Assembly: GCA_029982105.1 (NCBI GenBank)
Contig: JARRCQ010000010.1
Location: 1-15,520, forward strand
Source: Candidatus Atribacteria bacterium
GTDB taxonomy: Bacteria; Atribacterota; Atribacteria; Atribacterales; Caldatribacteriaceae
DNA: 15,520 nt
Direction of reading: 5' to 3'
Every line of letters begins with the position of its first letter. Position 1 is the first letter of the stretch. This document shows, piece after piece, positions 1 to 6,219 of the stretch. A model generated the notes under the pieces. That model made no database searches and was not told where the DNA came from. It saw only the letters and a program-made list of their open reading frames with translations. Both the position numbers and the translations under genes were made by a program.

Positions 1-36
1 AAACCCCTCTCTAATGTTTCTTTATTTTTCCCCAAG

Positions 37-159
37 TTATCCACAATTTATTTTCTCCTTTTTTAGCCCTTCTCAAATCACCTACAAAGCGCAAACCGTT
101 TAATAGAAATGCTTTTACAGCTTCCCTTCTTTTTAACTTTAATCCACAAGTTATCCACA
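37..159 (+). promoter_or_regulatory. Left DnaA-box cluster
   Basis: TTATCCACA occurs exactly at 37-45 and 151-159, both on the plus strand. A one-mismatch copy, TAATCCACA, lies at 140-148, immediately before the second exact box. This 9-mer is the consensus binding site of the initiator DnaA. Two exact copies plus a near copy within about 120 bp of non-coding, AT-rich DNA is well above chance. The cluster could be one lobe of a bipartite origin, as in Bacillus subtilis where boxes lie on both sides of dnaA, or a DnaA-titrating or regulatory site for the gene to the left. Confidence 0.8.
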
Positions 160-191
160 AGAACTTTTTAGCTTGTGTGTTCTATTTGGGG

Positions 192-220
192 TGACTCCAT
201 TATACCACCTTTATCTAGAG
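192..220 (-). promoter_or_regulatory. Outward-facing minus-strand promoter candidate
   Basis: The minus strand reads TGGTATAAT with the -10 hexamer at 199-204 and an upstream TG, making an extended -10 element. No good -35 hexamer is visible at 17 bp spacing. Transcription would run left through the DnaA boxes at 37-159 and out of the window, so DnaA could influence it. This rests on a short motif only. Confidence 0.35.
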
Positions 221-568
221 ATTTACGGGATAATTTTTTTCGTGGCCCTTGTCCCCATCCCGACCCCCACTTTGGACAGAAAATAGGAAATACTTTCACC
301 TATTTTTGCCTCTAAAGTTTACGCCGCAGGCTATGTCTACGACTCTTGCGATGAGAGAAAGAAAGGATATTCTCATCCTCTTATTATCTGGATTCTTCGC
401 AGAAGCATTCAGGAATGATAGGTAGAGGGGGTCTTGTCTTTTTCTTGGGGTTATAGGGGGGGGCGAAGTCCCCTTAAGGGATGCTTTTCCCTTCAGTAGT
501 CTTTGTTGTTTTTACGTTTTTATCTTTTTTTCTTTTAGGGGTCGCAAGTGAGCATTGCCCCCATAGTC

Positions 569-584
569 TGTTCCACGTGGAACA
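569..584. other. parS: parS centromere-like site
   Basis: The 16 bp TGTTCCACGTGGAACA form a perfect palindrome. They match the ParB/Spo0J recognition sequence (TGTTNCACGTGNAACA type), which is highly conserved across bacteria and typically clusters near oriC. ParB (a CTP-dependent clamp) loads here and spreads to organise and segregate the origin with ParA and SMC. The site lies in the gap 13 bp downstream of the mnmE stop. I noticed no second copy in the window. Confidence 0.93.
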
Positions 585-596
585 GTTGAACAAAGT

Positions 597-1973
597 TTAT
601 TTTCCCAAACAGAATTGGGAAAAAATCGTATCTAATAACTCTTTATCCACCTGAGCACCTAAAATACGCCCCATTTCTCGCAAGGCTTCTTCTAAATTTA
701 ACCCCAAAACATCTAAAGACACCCCGCTTTGTAGGTTATCTCGAGCTTCAGCCAACAAAGAAAGAACTTTGTTAAGTTCCCCTTTTTGCCGGGCAGTTAT
801 TAGAACCATTTGGTCTTCGGGGCTCATCTCTCCCCTTATTCTTTCCCCTATCTTTGTTAGTAGTCTGTCTATTCCCTCTCCCTGGAGTGCGGATACTTCT
901 ATAACCTCCTCTCCAGGATAAAGCCGAGAGATGTCTGTCCTGTCTAAACAAGGGGGGAGATCACTTTTGTTCAACACTATAAAATGAGGCTTATTTTTTA
1001 CCTTACCGGCCAGCATTTCATCTTCTTTTTCCAAGGGAATACTCTGATCTAAAACCACTATCACCAAGTCCGCCTCTTCAAAGTATGCTTCTGCTTTTTG
1101 CACCCCTATTGACTCTATGGGGTCACATCCTTCTCTCATCCCCGCTGTATCTACCAGCCGAAAAAGGAGACCATCCACCAGAATGTTTTCTTCTAAGGCA
1201 TCTCTGGTCGTCCCAGGGAAAGGTGTTACAATAGCTCTATCCCACCCTACAATGGCATTAAAAAGGCTGGATTTGCCCACGTTGGGCTTACCCACCACAG
1301 CTACCAGCGCTCCCTCCTGCACCAGTTTAAGGCGCTCGCTATAAAGTAATTCCTCTTTTATTTCTCCTACTAAGCAAGAAAGCTCTTTACCTATGGTTTC
1401 CAGGGGTAGCCCTTCTCCTTCATCCCAAAAATCACAACGAGCTTGAACGAGAGCCAAAACATTCAAGAGGCGGCTTTCCCAAGAACGAATTTTTCTTCCC
1501 CATTCTCCCTTTAAGTGACGAAGAGAAAGAGAAAGAGCTTTTTCGGAACGAGCTTTAATTATTTCTGCCACTGCCTCGGCCTGAGAAAGGTCTAAACGAC
1601 CATTCAAAAAAGCCCGACGAGTAAATTCTCCTGGCTCAGCCAATCTCGCCCCTTCTTGAAGAAGGAGTTCAAGAACTTTTTGCACCACCACCGGCCCCCC
1701 ATGAAGTTGAAATTCTACCACATCTTCCCGGGTGTAACTGTGAGGAGCTCTCATCACTACCAGAAGCGCTTCGTCAACTATTTCTTGAGTTTGGGGATTA
1801 AAAACATCACCTAAATACAGGCGGTGGCTGACAAAATCTTTTACTGCGCTTTTCCTCCGAGGAATAAAAAGCCGAGAGGCAATTTTTACTGCCTCTACGC
1901 CACTTATCCGCACAATACCAATCGCTCCTACTCCTAGGGGAGTAGCGGGAGCGACAATAGTATCATCTACCAC
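597..1973 (-). CDS. mnmE: tRNA modification GTPase MnmE (TrmE)
   Basis: MnmE is a dimeric GTPase that, with MnmG, installs the (carboxymethyl)aminomethyl group on uridine 34 of tRNAs reading split codon boxes. The 458-residue protein has the usual family length. The N-terminal tetrahydrofolate-binding domain opens with DTIVAPATPLGVGAIGIVRI. The G domain follows with a P-loop at residues 228-235 (GKPNVGKS), TTRD near 255-258, DTAG at 275-278 and NKSD at 335-338. The protein ends in the family FCxGK motif with Cys455. The start is GTG at 1973, overlapping the end of jag by 11 bp, with GGAGGG about 13 nt upstream; the resulting N-terminus aligns with the family. It is the last gene of the rpmH operon, so its partner mnmG is either left of the window or elsewhere. 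Confidence 0.97.
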   Translation of the reverse strand: MVDDTIVAPATPLGVGAIGIVRISGVEAVKIASRLFIPRRKSAVKDFVSHRLYLGDVFNPQTQEIVDEALLVVMRAPHSYTREDVVEFQLHGGPVVVQKVLELLLQEGARLAEPGEFTRRAFLNGRLDLSQAEAVAEIIKARSEKALSLSLRHLKGEWGRKIRSWESRLLNVLALVQARCDFWDEGEGLPLETIGKELSCLVGEIKEELLYSERLKLVQEGALVAVVGKPNVGKSSLFNAIVGWDRAIVTPFPGTTRDALEENILVDGLLFRLVDTAGMREGCDPIESIGVQKAEAYFEEADLVIVVLDQSIPLEKEDEMLAGKVKNKPHFIVLNKSDLPPCLDRTDISRLYPGEEVIEVSALQGEGIDRLLTKIGERIRGEMSPEDQMVLITARQKGELNKVLSLLAEARDNLQSGVSLDVLGLNLEEALREMGRILGAQVDKELLDTIFSQFCLGK

Positions 1974-2697
1974 TAGATTTTCTATTCCCTCCGCTACGTC
2001 TTCTATCTCCTTCTCTTTTTAAGTCGACAACTACTCGCCTCCCTGTTCCTTCTCCTATGCTGTAAGTAGTTACCTCCGGATAATCTTTAAGAGAAGTATG
2101 AATAATTTTTCTCTCTCGAGCACTCATAGGCTCTAACTTTAATCTTCTTCTCTCTTTTATTACCTTCTGAGCCGATCTTTCCGCTATCTTCTTAAGGGTC
2201 TTTTCTCGTTTTTCCCGGTAGCCAGAAACATCAATCTGTATATTCACGCTGCCAAAGCCTTTTTTAGACATAGCCATCCACAATATGGTCTCTAAAGCCT
2301 CTAGGGTTTCTCCTCCTTTACCGATAAGCATCCCGGCATCTTCTCCTTCTGCTGAAAGAAAAAGAGAGCCACCTTGTTCTTCAATTTGGAAATCAACTTT
2401 CATTTCCATTTTGTCCATTAATTCTTTAAAGAACTTTCCTAGTTCTTCTCGGGCTTGAGAGATAGAAACCTCAGGAAGAGGTTCATCTTTTGGTTCTTCT
2501 CGAGGGGCTTCTCGGAGAGAAGTTTCTTCTATCCACACCCGAACTTTAACCACCCGAGGGGTAAAGGCACTCAAGAAACCACGATTTTCTGAAACAATTT
2601 CATAATTTAAGCTTTCTTTCGGTACATCAAAATAACGAGCTGCTCGCTCCAGCGCTTCTTCTAAGCTTTTTCCTGAAACTTCAACGCTTCTGGGCAT
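1963..2697 (-). CDS. jag: RNA-binding protein Jag/KhpB (Jag-N, KH, R3H)
   Basis: Jag (KhpB, EloR) is a cytoplasmic single-stranded nucleic-acid-binding protein, linked in Gram-positives to control of cell elongation and small-RNA interactions, and is almost always encoded just after yidC. I choose ATG at 2697 (244 residues) because AAGGAGG lies 8 nt upstream of it. The frame remains open to 2760, but that longer start would overlap yidC by 80 bp and add a non-family leader. The domains are a Jag-N domain at about 1-58, an acidic linker, a KH domain with its GKGG loop at 126-129, and an R3H domain whose RxxxH signature is at 196-200. The tail is basic and rich in Arg, Ser and Gly. With this start it overlaps the yidC end by 17 bp, which suggests translational coupling. 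Confidence 0.95.
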   Translation of the reverse strand: MPRSVEVSGKSLEEALERAARYFDVPKESLNYEIVSENRGFLSAFTPRVVKVRVWIEETSLREAPREEPKDEPLPEVSISQAREELGKFFKELMDKMEMKVDFQIEEQGGSLFLSAEGEDAGMLIGKGGETLEALETILWMAMSKKGFGSVNIQIDVSGYREKREKTLKKIAERSAQKVIKERRRLKLEPMSARERKIIHTSLKDYPEVTTYSIGEGTGRRVVVDLKREGDRRRSGGNRKSSGR

Positions 2698-3439
2698 TCT
2701 TTTTTCCTCCTTTTTTGGTTCTGGATACTTTAGGAGCGGGGTCCTCAAGAGAAACAACAACAGGTTCAGCTTTTATATCGATTTCTGGCTTAGGAGCAAC
2801 AGCCTTAGCCTTCTGGATTTGGATATTCAACATATATTGCTGCAAAATGTAAAACAGATTAGAGACAAACCAGTACAAAAGCACTCCGGCGGGGAGACTC
2901 CAGCTGATAAAAACCAAAAATATAGGCATAACCACCATCATAATCATATTTTGTTGTGCTCCCTCAGTGGTGGGAGGCATAGATATTTTCTGTTGCCAAA
3001 AAGTGGTCACACCCATCAAAATGGGAAGAATAAAATAAGGGTCTTGTTGAGAAAGACTGGGAAGCCAGAGAAAGCCAGCCTGTCCGTAATCGTAATTCAC
3101 TAAAACTCGGTAGAGCACATACAATATGGGTAGTTGAACTATAAGAGGAAGGCATCCCCCAAAAGGGCTTACTCCTTTCTCTCGGTAAAGTTTCATCATT
3201 TCCTCATTCAGCTTCTGAGGTTCGTTCTTATATTTTTCCTGCAACTTTTTAAGTTCCGGCTGCAACTCTTGCATAGCCCGGGTGGAAACGTTCTGTTTGT
3301 GAATCAAAGGATAAAGAATAAGCCTGATCAACAAAGTCAGCAGGATTATGGAAACGCCATAATTACCAGTCAGGCCATAAAAGAAACGGAGTATATACTC
3401 CATAACCTGAGCTAATGCATCCCAAAGTTGTGAAAACAT
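2681..3439 (-). CDS. yidC: Membrane protein insertase YidC (Oxa1 family)
   Basis: YidC inserts and folds proteins in the cytoplasmic membrane, alone or with SecYEG. At 252 residues this is the short Oxa1/SpoIIIJ-like form without the large periplasmic domain of proteobacterial YidC. The first conserved membrane helix carries the groove arginine Arg39 (LLIRLILYPL). A charged cytoplasmic hairpin (MQELQPELKKLQEKYKNEP) follows, then the FGGCLPLIVQLPILYVLYR helix and the later helices ending near LLYWFVSNLFYILQQYML. The C-terminal tail is basic (RTKKGGKKNAQKR), as in forms that contact the ribosome. I see no lipobox cysteine at the N-terminus. AGGTGG lies 7 nt before the ATG. The gap to yidD is 20 bp. 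Confidence 0.96.
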   Translation of the reverse strand: MFSQLWDALAQVMEYILRFFYGLTGNYGVSIILLTLLIRLILYPLIHKQNVSTRAMQELQPELKKLQEKYKNEPQKLNEEMMKLYREKGVSPFGGCLPLIVQLPILYVLYRVLVNYDYGQAGFLWLPSLSQQDPYFILPILMGVTTFWQQKISMPPTTEGAQQNMIMMVVMPIFLVFISWSLPAGVLLYWFVSNLFYILQQYMLNIQIQKAKAVAPKPEIDIKAEPVVVSLEDPAPKVSRTKKGGKKNAQKR

Positions 3440-3459
3440 TGATTAACCACCTTTTCTTT

Positions 3460-3687
3460 TCATTTTACCGGGTCATAACCACCCGGGGAATAAGGGTGAC
3501 AGCGCATAAGTCTTCGCAGAGCTAAAAAACTTCCCCTCCAAAAACCATATTTGTGGAGAGCCTGCCGAGCATATTCTGAACAGGTAGGCTCAAAACGACA
3601 AGAAGGAGGGAAAAGGGGGGAAATATGTTTTTGATAAAAAAGCAAAACTCTATCCAAACCACTTACCATAACCTTACTCAGCTTCAC
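3460..3687 (-). CDS. yidD: Membrane protein insertion efficiency factor YidD
   Basis: YidD is a small membrane-associated protein that assists YidC-dependent insertion. It is recognised from [15 protein letters not shown], then [18 protein letters not shown] and the final GGYDPVK, the standard family signature. The N-terminal segment [20 protein letters not shown] is the usual amphipathic start. The long form (75 residues) begins with GTG at 3687 and overlaps rnpA by 14 bp. An ATG at 3669 would give 69 residues without overlap. Neither has a strong Shine-Dalgarno, so the exact start is uncertain. Confidence 0.93.
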   Translation of the reverse strand: MKLSKVMVSGLDRVLLFYQKHISPLFPPSCRFEPTCSEYARQALHKYGFWRGSFLALRRLMRCHPYSPGGYDPVK

Positions 3688-4024
3688 TCTCTCTTTTTAC
3701 CTCGTCAAAATTTACTTCTTCCAGCGCCTTTCCCATATCTTTCACTAAATCTTCAAAGCTCACCCTTAAGGATTTTTCATTGCTCATAAATAGAAGGTCA
3801 ATCGCTTCGTCCTTCCATTGGGGATAATAATAGATTCGAAAGGCTTCTCGCAAACGCCTCCGTACTCGGTTCCTGTCTACAGCTCTTTTTCCTCTCCCCA
3901 CAAAAACAACTCGCAAACTCCCCTCTTCTTGAGGCAAAGACCACAGTTTTATGTTGTTTGCTTTTACTCTTTTTCCTTGAGAAAACAACCGGGAGAAATC
4001 TTTTTTCTTACTAAGCCCTTCCAT
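3674..4024 (-). CDS. rnpA: Ribonuclease P protein component
   Basis: RnpA is the protein subunit of RNase P, which cleaves 5' leaders from tRNA precursors together with the catalytic RNA. The 116-residue protein begins [19 protein letters not shown], the usual start for the family. It carries the RNR signature [16 protein letters not shown], which contacts the RNA. It follows rpmH by 4 bp and has no strong Shine-Dalgarno of its own, so translation is probably coupled to rpmH. The RNase P RNA gene itself is not in the window. Confidence 0.96.
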   Translation of the reverse strand: MEGLSKKKDFSRLFSQGKRVKANNIKLWSLPQEEGSLRVVFVGRGKRAVDRNRVRRRLREAFRIYYYPQWKDEAIDLLFMSNEKSLRVSFEDLVKDMGKALEEVNFDEVKRESEAE

Positions 4025-4028
4025 CTAC

Positions 4029-4163
4029 TCACACAGTAAGACGCCTACGTCCCTTCCTTCTTCTTCTGGAGAGGACTTCTCTTCCCCCTTTGGTTTTCAT
4101 TCTAGCTCTAAACCCATGAGTTCTCTTCATCGGTATTCGATGAGGCTGATAGGTCCTTTTCAT
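4029..4163 (-). CDS. rpmH: 50S ribosomal protein L34
   Basis: I decoded this 44-residue frame by hand from ATG at 4163 to TGA at 4029. It starts [20 protein letters not shown], continues with the family segment [20 protein letters not shown], and ends RLTV. This matches bacterial L34 over its full length, with normal size and the expected extreme Arg/Lys content. AAGGGAG lies 8 nt upstream of the start. It is the first gene of the operon, and rnpA follows after 4 bp. Confidence 0.98.
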   Translation of the reverse strand: MKRTYQPHRIPMKRTHGFRARMKTKGGREVLSRRRRKGRRRLTV

Positions 4164-4210
4164 CGAAGCTTCTCCCTTCTTTGCTGCTATAAAAATGAGT
4201 AATTTACGAC

Positions 4211-4246
4211 GGCTACCATTATACTCTTAACTGCCCTCGAGGTCAA
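4211..4246 (-). promoter_or_regulatory. Sigma-A promoter of the rpmH operon
   Basis: On the minus strand TTGACC (4241-4246) and TATAAT (4218-4223) are separated by exactly 17 bp. The predicted start is near 4211, giving a leader of about 48 nt to the rpmH ATG. This is close to the full consensus, fitting a highly expressed ribosomal-protein operon. It lies just after the stop of the upstream initiator-like gene, with no terminator visible between them, so read-through from that gene is possible. Confidence 0.88.
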
Positions 4247-4267
4247 CCGGGAAAACAACACTATCTG

Positions 4268-5137
4268 TTAACACAAGATTCGACATCCCCGGGATTCACA
4301 CTCATAGTAATATTCTTCATCATTTGGTTTTCTTCCACTTTTTTCTCCTTTCATTTTCTGTAATACTTTCTCCATTTTCTCTAAACCATCAAAGGAGGTT
4401 TTCCAGAAACAATCCTGAAAAGCAAAGTCTATTACTGAAAATATGGTATCGGGAGGATAACGAGAAAGAAGATTCTCAGCTATTTTCATTTGTTTACCGA
4501 ACCAGGAAGGGGATTTAGAGATTCCTAAATCTTTGAGTTGGTGATAGAGATAAGCTACTATTTCTCTTTTTGCTTCCGGAGAATCCTCCCGGACGTAAGT
4601 AATATATTTATTATCTCTCGTTAACTGGATATAGTTATAATATATATCGTTATGGTCTACTGGTGATACAAGGGTAGTGTCATCATGATACAAGGGTTGT
4701 TGCATCATAAGACAAGGGCTTGTCTCATTGATACAAGGGGTAGTGTCAAAAAGAGATTCTCTTTCTTCCGAGGTAGATTCTTCCGGAGCTTCTGGGAAGG
4801 TTTCTCCTAGAACTTCTTTCTCTTGTGAGGGATTTTCTTCTGGATAAGTTAAAGTATAAAAGGTAGAGATATTTCCTCTTAGTTTATCCTTCCTCCTTTC
4901 TTTGGTGAGATAACCCAAAGAACACAACTTGTGTATAGCTCTCACTACTGTACTTTTTGAATATCCGGAGAGTTTAGAAATAGTAGAAAGAGAAGGAAAA
5001 CAAGACCGCTCTTGAGAGGCAAATTTAGAAAGAACAATATAGACTAACTTTTCACTGGGAAGTAACCGTTCATCTTCAATCACCGAATTTTCTATTATGG
5101 TAAAATGCCATTTACTATCAATAAACTTTTCTTTCAT
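4268..5137 (-). CDS. Winged-helix replication-initiator-like protein with internal iterons
   Basis: This 289-residue protein has an N-terminal winged helix of the HTH_36 / phage replisome-organiser type. Residues 26-45 form the first helices (LLPSEKLVYIVLSKF). The helix-turn-helix is about 46-72 (FPSLSTISKLSGYSKSTVVR) and the wing ends near residue 95. A low-complexity acidic linker (100-135) follows, then a segment at about 130-159 whose DNA carries four direct repeats, then a C-terminal helical region (187-265) resembling those of phage and plasmid replication proteins (SVIDFAFQDCFWKTS). Proteins of this kind usually open phage or plasmid origins or load helicase; here the gene sits next to chromosomal rpmH. 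AGGGAGG lies 5 nt before the ATG. Whether it acts on oriC, on its own internal repeats, or is a remnant of an integrated element is not settled by the sequence. Confidence 0.75.
   Translation of the reverse strand: MKEKFIDSKWHFTIIENSVIEDERLLPSEKLVYIVLSKFASQERSCFPSLSTISKLSGYSKSTVVRAIHKLCSLGYLTKERRKDKLRGNISTFYTLTYPEENPSQEKEVLGETFPEAPEESTSEERESLFDTTPCINETSPCLMMQQPLYHDDTTLVSPVDHNDIYYNYIQLTRDNKYITYVREDSPEAKREIVAYLYHQLKDLGISKSPSWFGKQMKIAENLLSRYPPDTIFSVIDFAFQDCFWKTSFDGLEKMEKVLQKMKGEKSGRKPNDEEYYYECESRGCRILC
4664..4747. repeat. Four iteron-like direct repeats inside the initiator-like gene
   Basis: The core acaaggg starts at 4668, 4690, 4712 and 4733, giving spacings of 22, 22 and 21 bp, about two helical turns. 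The fuller unit is TGATACAAGGG followed by about 8 bp and TCA; copies one, two and four are closest to each other. Most units are imperfect dyads (TGATAC near one end and GTGTCA near the other), and the third contains AGACAA-GGGC-TTGTCT. A spacing of 22 shifts the reading frame at each copy, so the encoded residues are not repeated. This argues that the DNA, not the protein, is what is conserved. Confidence 0.8.
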
Positions 5138-5191
5138 TCTATCCTCCCTGGGATAATGATTTATTAAAAGTCCTTTACTATTCCTATCTTT

Positions 5192-5243
5192 GTCCTTCTA
5201 AAAGGACTATACTGATTATAGGACAATTATTACTAAAAATCAA
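5192..5243 (-). promoter_or_regulatory. Promoter and operator-like palindrome of the initiator-like gene
   Basis: On the minus strand TTGATT (5238-5243) and TATAAT (5215-5220) are 17 bp apart. The start of transcription falls near 5208. Just downstream, 5192-5207 is a perfect inverted repeat GTCCTT-N4-AAGGAC. Further GTCC/GGAC half-sites lie at the edge of the -10 (5221-5224) and near 5169-5176. The position of the palindrome over the initial transcribed region suggests a repressor site, possibly autoregulation by the winged-helix product. Confidence 0.7.
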
Positions 5244-5380
5244 CCATATTCAGCTATTGTCTTATAAATATTTATCTTTATAACTTAATAAAAGCAGGCG
5301 ACTGATAAGAGATACCCCTTCCGGGGTATAAAGTAAGTAACCATCTGATGGTTTTCCTCTATCACTTCTTCTATTTTGTC

Positions 5381-5562
5381 ATTCCCGAAATTTTTTTATC
5401 GGGAATCTATGTTTTTAAAAACTATAGACCCCTCGCAGAGGCATTCAGGGGTGACAACGCGGAGGCGTTTTTTTCTTTGGGGGTTGATAAGGGGGGCTTT
5501 GCCCCTTATTGTTCTTTTTCTTACGCCGTAGGCTCCTCCTACTTGCGATGACAGGAAAAAGA
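5381..5562 (+). repeat. Mosaic intergenic repeat block, middle copy
   Basis: The block contains a hairpin ATTCCCGA-N10-TCGGGAAT (5381-5406), a 32-bp segment at 5442-5473 that is found exactly, in reverse orientation, at 14636-14667, a G-rich hairpin with ATAAGGGG pairing to CCCCTTAT (5487-5509), and a TTACGCCGTAGGCT module (5520-5533) followed by CTTGCGATGA. Related modules occur at 316-500 and in 14409-14667. The ATTCCCG...CGGGAAT hairpins resemble dispersed intergenic repeats common in many bacterial genomes. No transposase is associated. The AACGC-GGAG-GCGTT plus T-run inside the 32-bp segment resembles a weak terminator. Confidence 0.8.
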
Positions 5563-5675
5563 AAAGGGGGGAATAAAAATACTCTAATTATGAATTGATA
5601 CTATCAAACTATACTGACAAGCGACATCGTGGAGGAAAAGAGTGAAGAGGATTTAAAAAAATTTCTCTCCCCCTA

Positions 5676-5704
5676 TTGACGAAATGGAAAAATAGTGGTA
5701 TATT
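5676..5704 (+). promoter_or_regulatory. Sigma-A promoter of the 6S-like RNA
   Basis: TTGACG (5676-5681) and TATATT (5699-5704) are separated by exactly 17 bp. The predicted start, seven bases after the -10, is 5711, which is exactly the first base of the long closing stem of the RNA. Confidence 0.85.
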
Positions 5705-5710
5705 ATGTTT

Positions 5711-5882
5711 GCCATCGGTTCTGAGAAATTAAGCTGGAGGATGGAAAAAAGAGCTTCTGTTTGAAAGATTAGAAGCTCAAAGCTTTAGAAAGTGGAAGTC
5801 CATCCTGAAGTTTCTCACCGAAATCCAAAAAAGGGTGAGAAAAGAAAAAGGCTAAGGTTTGTTAGAACCGATGGCTTTTTTT
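5711..5882 (+). ncRNA. ssrS: Structured small RNA, 6S RNA (SsrS)-like candidate
   Basis: The 172-nt transcript is bounded by a promoter placed to start at 5711 and a run of seven T at 5876-5882. Its ends pair perfectly: GCCATCGGTTCT (5711-5722) with AGAACCGATGGC (5864-5875). Inside, AGGATGGA (5738-5745) pairs with TCCATCCT (5799-5806), enclosing a hairpin GAGCTTCT/AGAAGCTC (5751-5758, 5771-5778). The 3' strand forms its own hairpin TTTCTCACC/GGTGAGAAA (5811-5819, 5834-5842). A closing stem, a large central bubble with a small 3'-side hairpin, and an apical stem is the architecture of 6S RNA, the promoter-mimicking inhibitor of sigma-A RNA polymerase; the size also fits. It lacks signatures of SRP RNA, tmRNA and RNase P RNA. 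The structure is seen; the 6S identity is inferred. Confidence 0.65.
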
Positions 5883-5964
5883 ATTTTATAACCTTTTTTA
5901 ACTAGCTTTACTATTGCTTAGGTAATTTTCCCTTTTCATCTTTTTCTTTTATTCTTTTTGGGAG

Positions 5965-5995
5965 TTATGGGATTATCATTACCCATAATTTTTTT
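5965..5995 (+). terminator. Intrinsic terminator-like hairpin
   Basis: TTATGGG (5965-5971) pairs with CCCATAA (5982-5988) across a 10-nt loop, followed by seven T. It may back up the terminator of the small RNA ending at 5882, since no other gene precedes it on the plus strand. Confidence 0.6.
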
Positions 5996-6093
5996 CTGGA
6001 CACCATAGAAGGTTTTCAAAAGAGACTTGCCTTTTTAGCGTTTACCAAAGATTAAAAAACGAGATCTCTACACTGGGGTCTTTTCCCCCTATA

Positions 6094-6124
6094 ATGGGGT
6101 TATGAGGGGTTTACCCCCTGATAA
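6094..6124 (+). repeat. G-rich hairpin repeat copy
   Basis: ATGGGGTTATGAGGGG followed by TTTACCCCCTGATAA matches the G-rich hairpin module found at 445-480, 5477-5511 and, reversed, at 14470-14506 and 14566-14598. A neighbouring GGGG-TCTTTT-CCCC hairpin lies at about 6075-6088. Confidence 0.6.
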
Positions 6125-6127
6125 TTC

Positions 6128-6156
6128 TTGTAATAAGTTTACAATTATAATATTAT
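6128..6156 (+). promoter_or_regulatory. Promoter candidate of the glycosyltransferase gene
   Basis: TTGTAA (6128-6133) and TATTAT (6151-6156) are 17 bp apart, with a predicted start near 6163 and a leader of about 57 nt. A GTGC-GCC-GCAC inverted repeat lies in the early leader at about 6168-6178. The AT-rich setting makes chance matches likely, hence moderate confidence. Confidence 0.45.
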
Positions 6157-6219
6157 GCTGATTTAAGTGCGCCGCACGTTAAACAATTTAAAGCCCAAAC
6201 AAGGGAAGAATAAATAGCT

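Larger units (their letters stand above)
1..596. other. Non-coding region with DnaA boxes, repeats and parS
   Basis: I see no convincing gene in this stretch downstream of mnmE. It holds two consensus DnaA boxes and one near-match in the first 160 bases, a minus-strand extended -10 element near 199, mosaic repeat modules at about 316-366, 392-412 and 445-500 that recur elsewhere in the window, and a parS site close to the mnmE stop. In many Firmicutes the next genes would be mnmG, rsmG and parA/parB; they would lie beyond the left edge and cannot be confirmed here. Confidence 0.7.
5138..6219. other. Long intergenic region: promoters, repeats and a structured RNA
   Basis: No convincing protein gene lies here. 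From left to right it contains the initiator-like gene's promoter and palindrome, a hairpin ATACCCC-TTCC-GGGGTAT (5312-5329), a small palindrome at 5339-5353, a mosaic repeat block (5381-5562), a 6S-like RNA gene (5711-5882), a terminator-like hairpin (5965-5995), another repeat copy (6094-6124) and a promoter for the glycosyltransferase. An apparent 67-codon frame at 5348-5551 is made of repeat sequence and I do not call it. Confidence 0.7.

Noticed and set aside
1117..1344. Plus-strand frames opposite mnmE, yidC, rnpA, the cyclase and the glycosyltransferase
   Set aside because: They lie antisense or out of frame within well-supported genes and have no recognisable protein features; I treat them as shadows.
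2698..2760. Longer jag start at 2760
   Set aside because: It would overlap yidC by 80 bp and add a leader unlike the family, whereas ATG at 2697 has AAGGAGG at ideal spacing.
4664..4747. CRISPR array or simple tandem repeat
   Set aside because: The repeats have a short, imperfect core, lie inside an intact coding frame, and have no spacer-repeat structure. Iteron-like sites explain them better.
5348..5551. 67-codon plus-strand frame
   Set aside because: It is entirely made of the repeat block with its hairpins, and has no protein-like features.
5711..5882. SRP RNA, tmRNA or RNase P RNA
   Set aside because: No SRP GGAA-tetraloop domain, no tRNA-like ends or tag frame, and the RNA is too short and lacks the conserved core for RNase P.
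6066..6100. TATAAT at 6090-6095 as a promoter
   Set aside because: It lies inside a repeat hairpin, has no -35 at a suitable distance, and a better candidate follows at 6128-6156.
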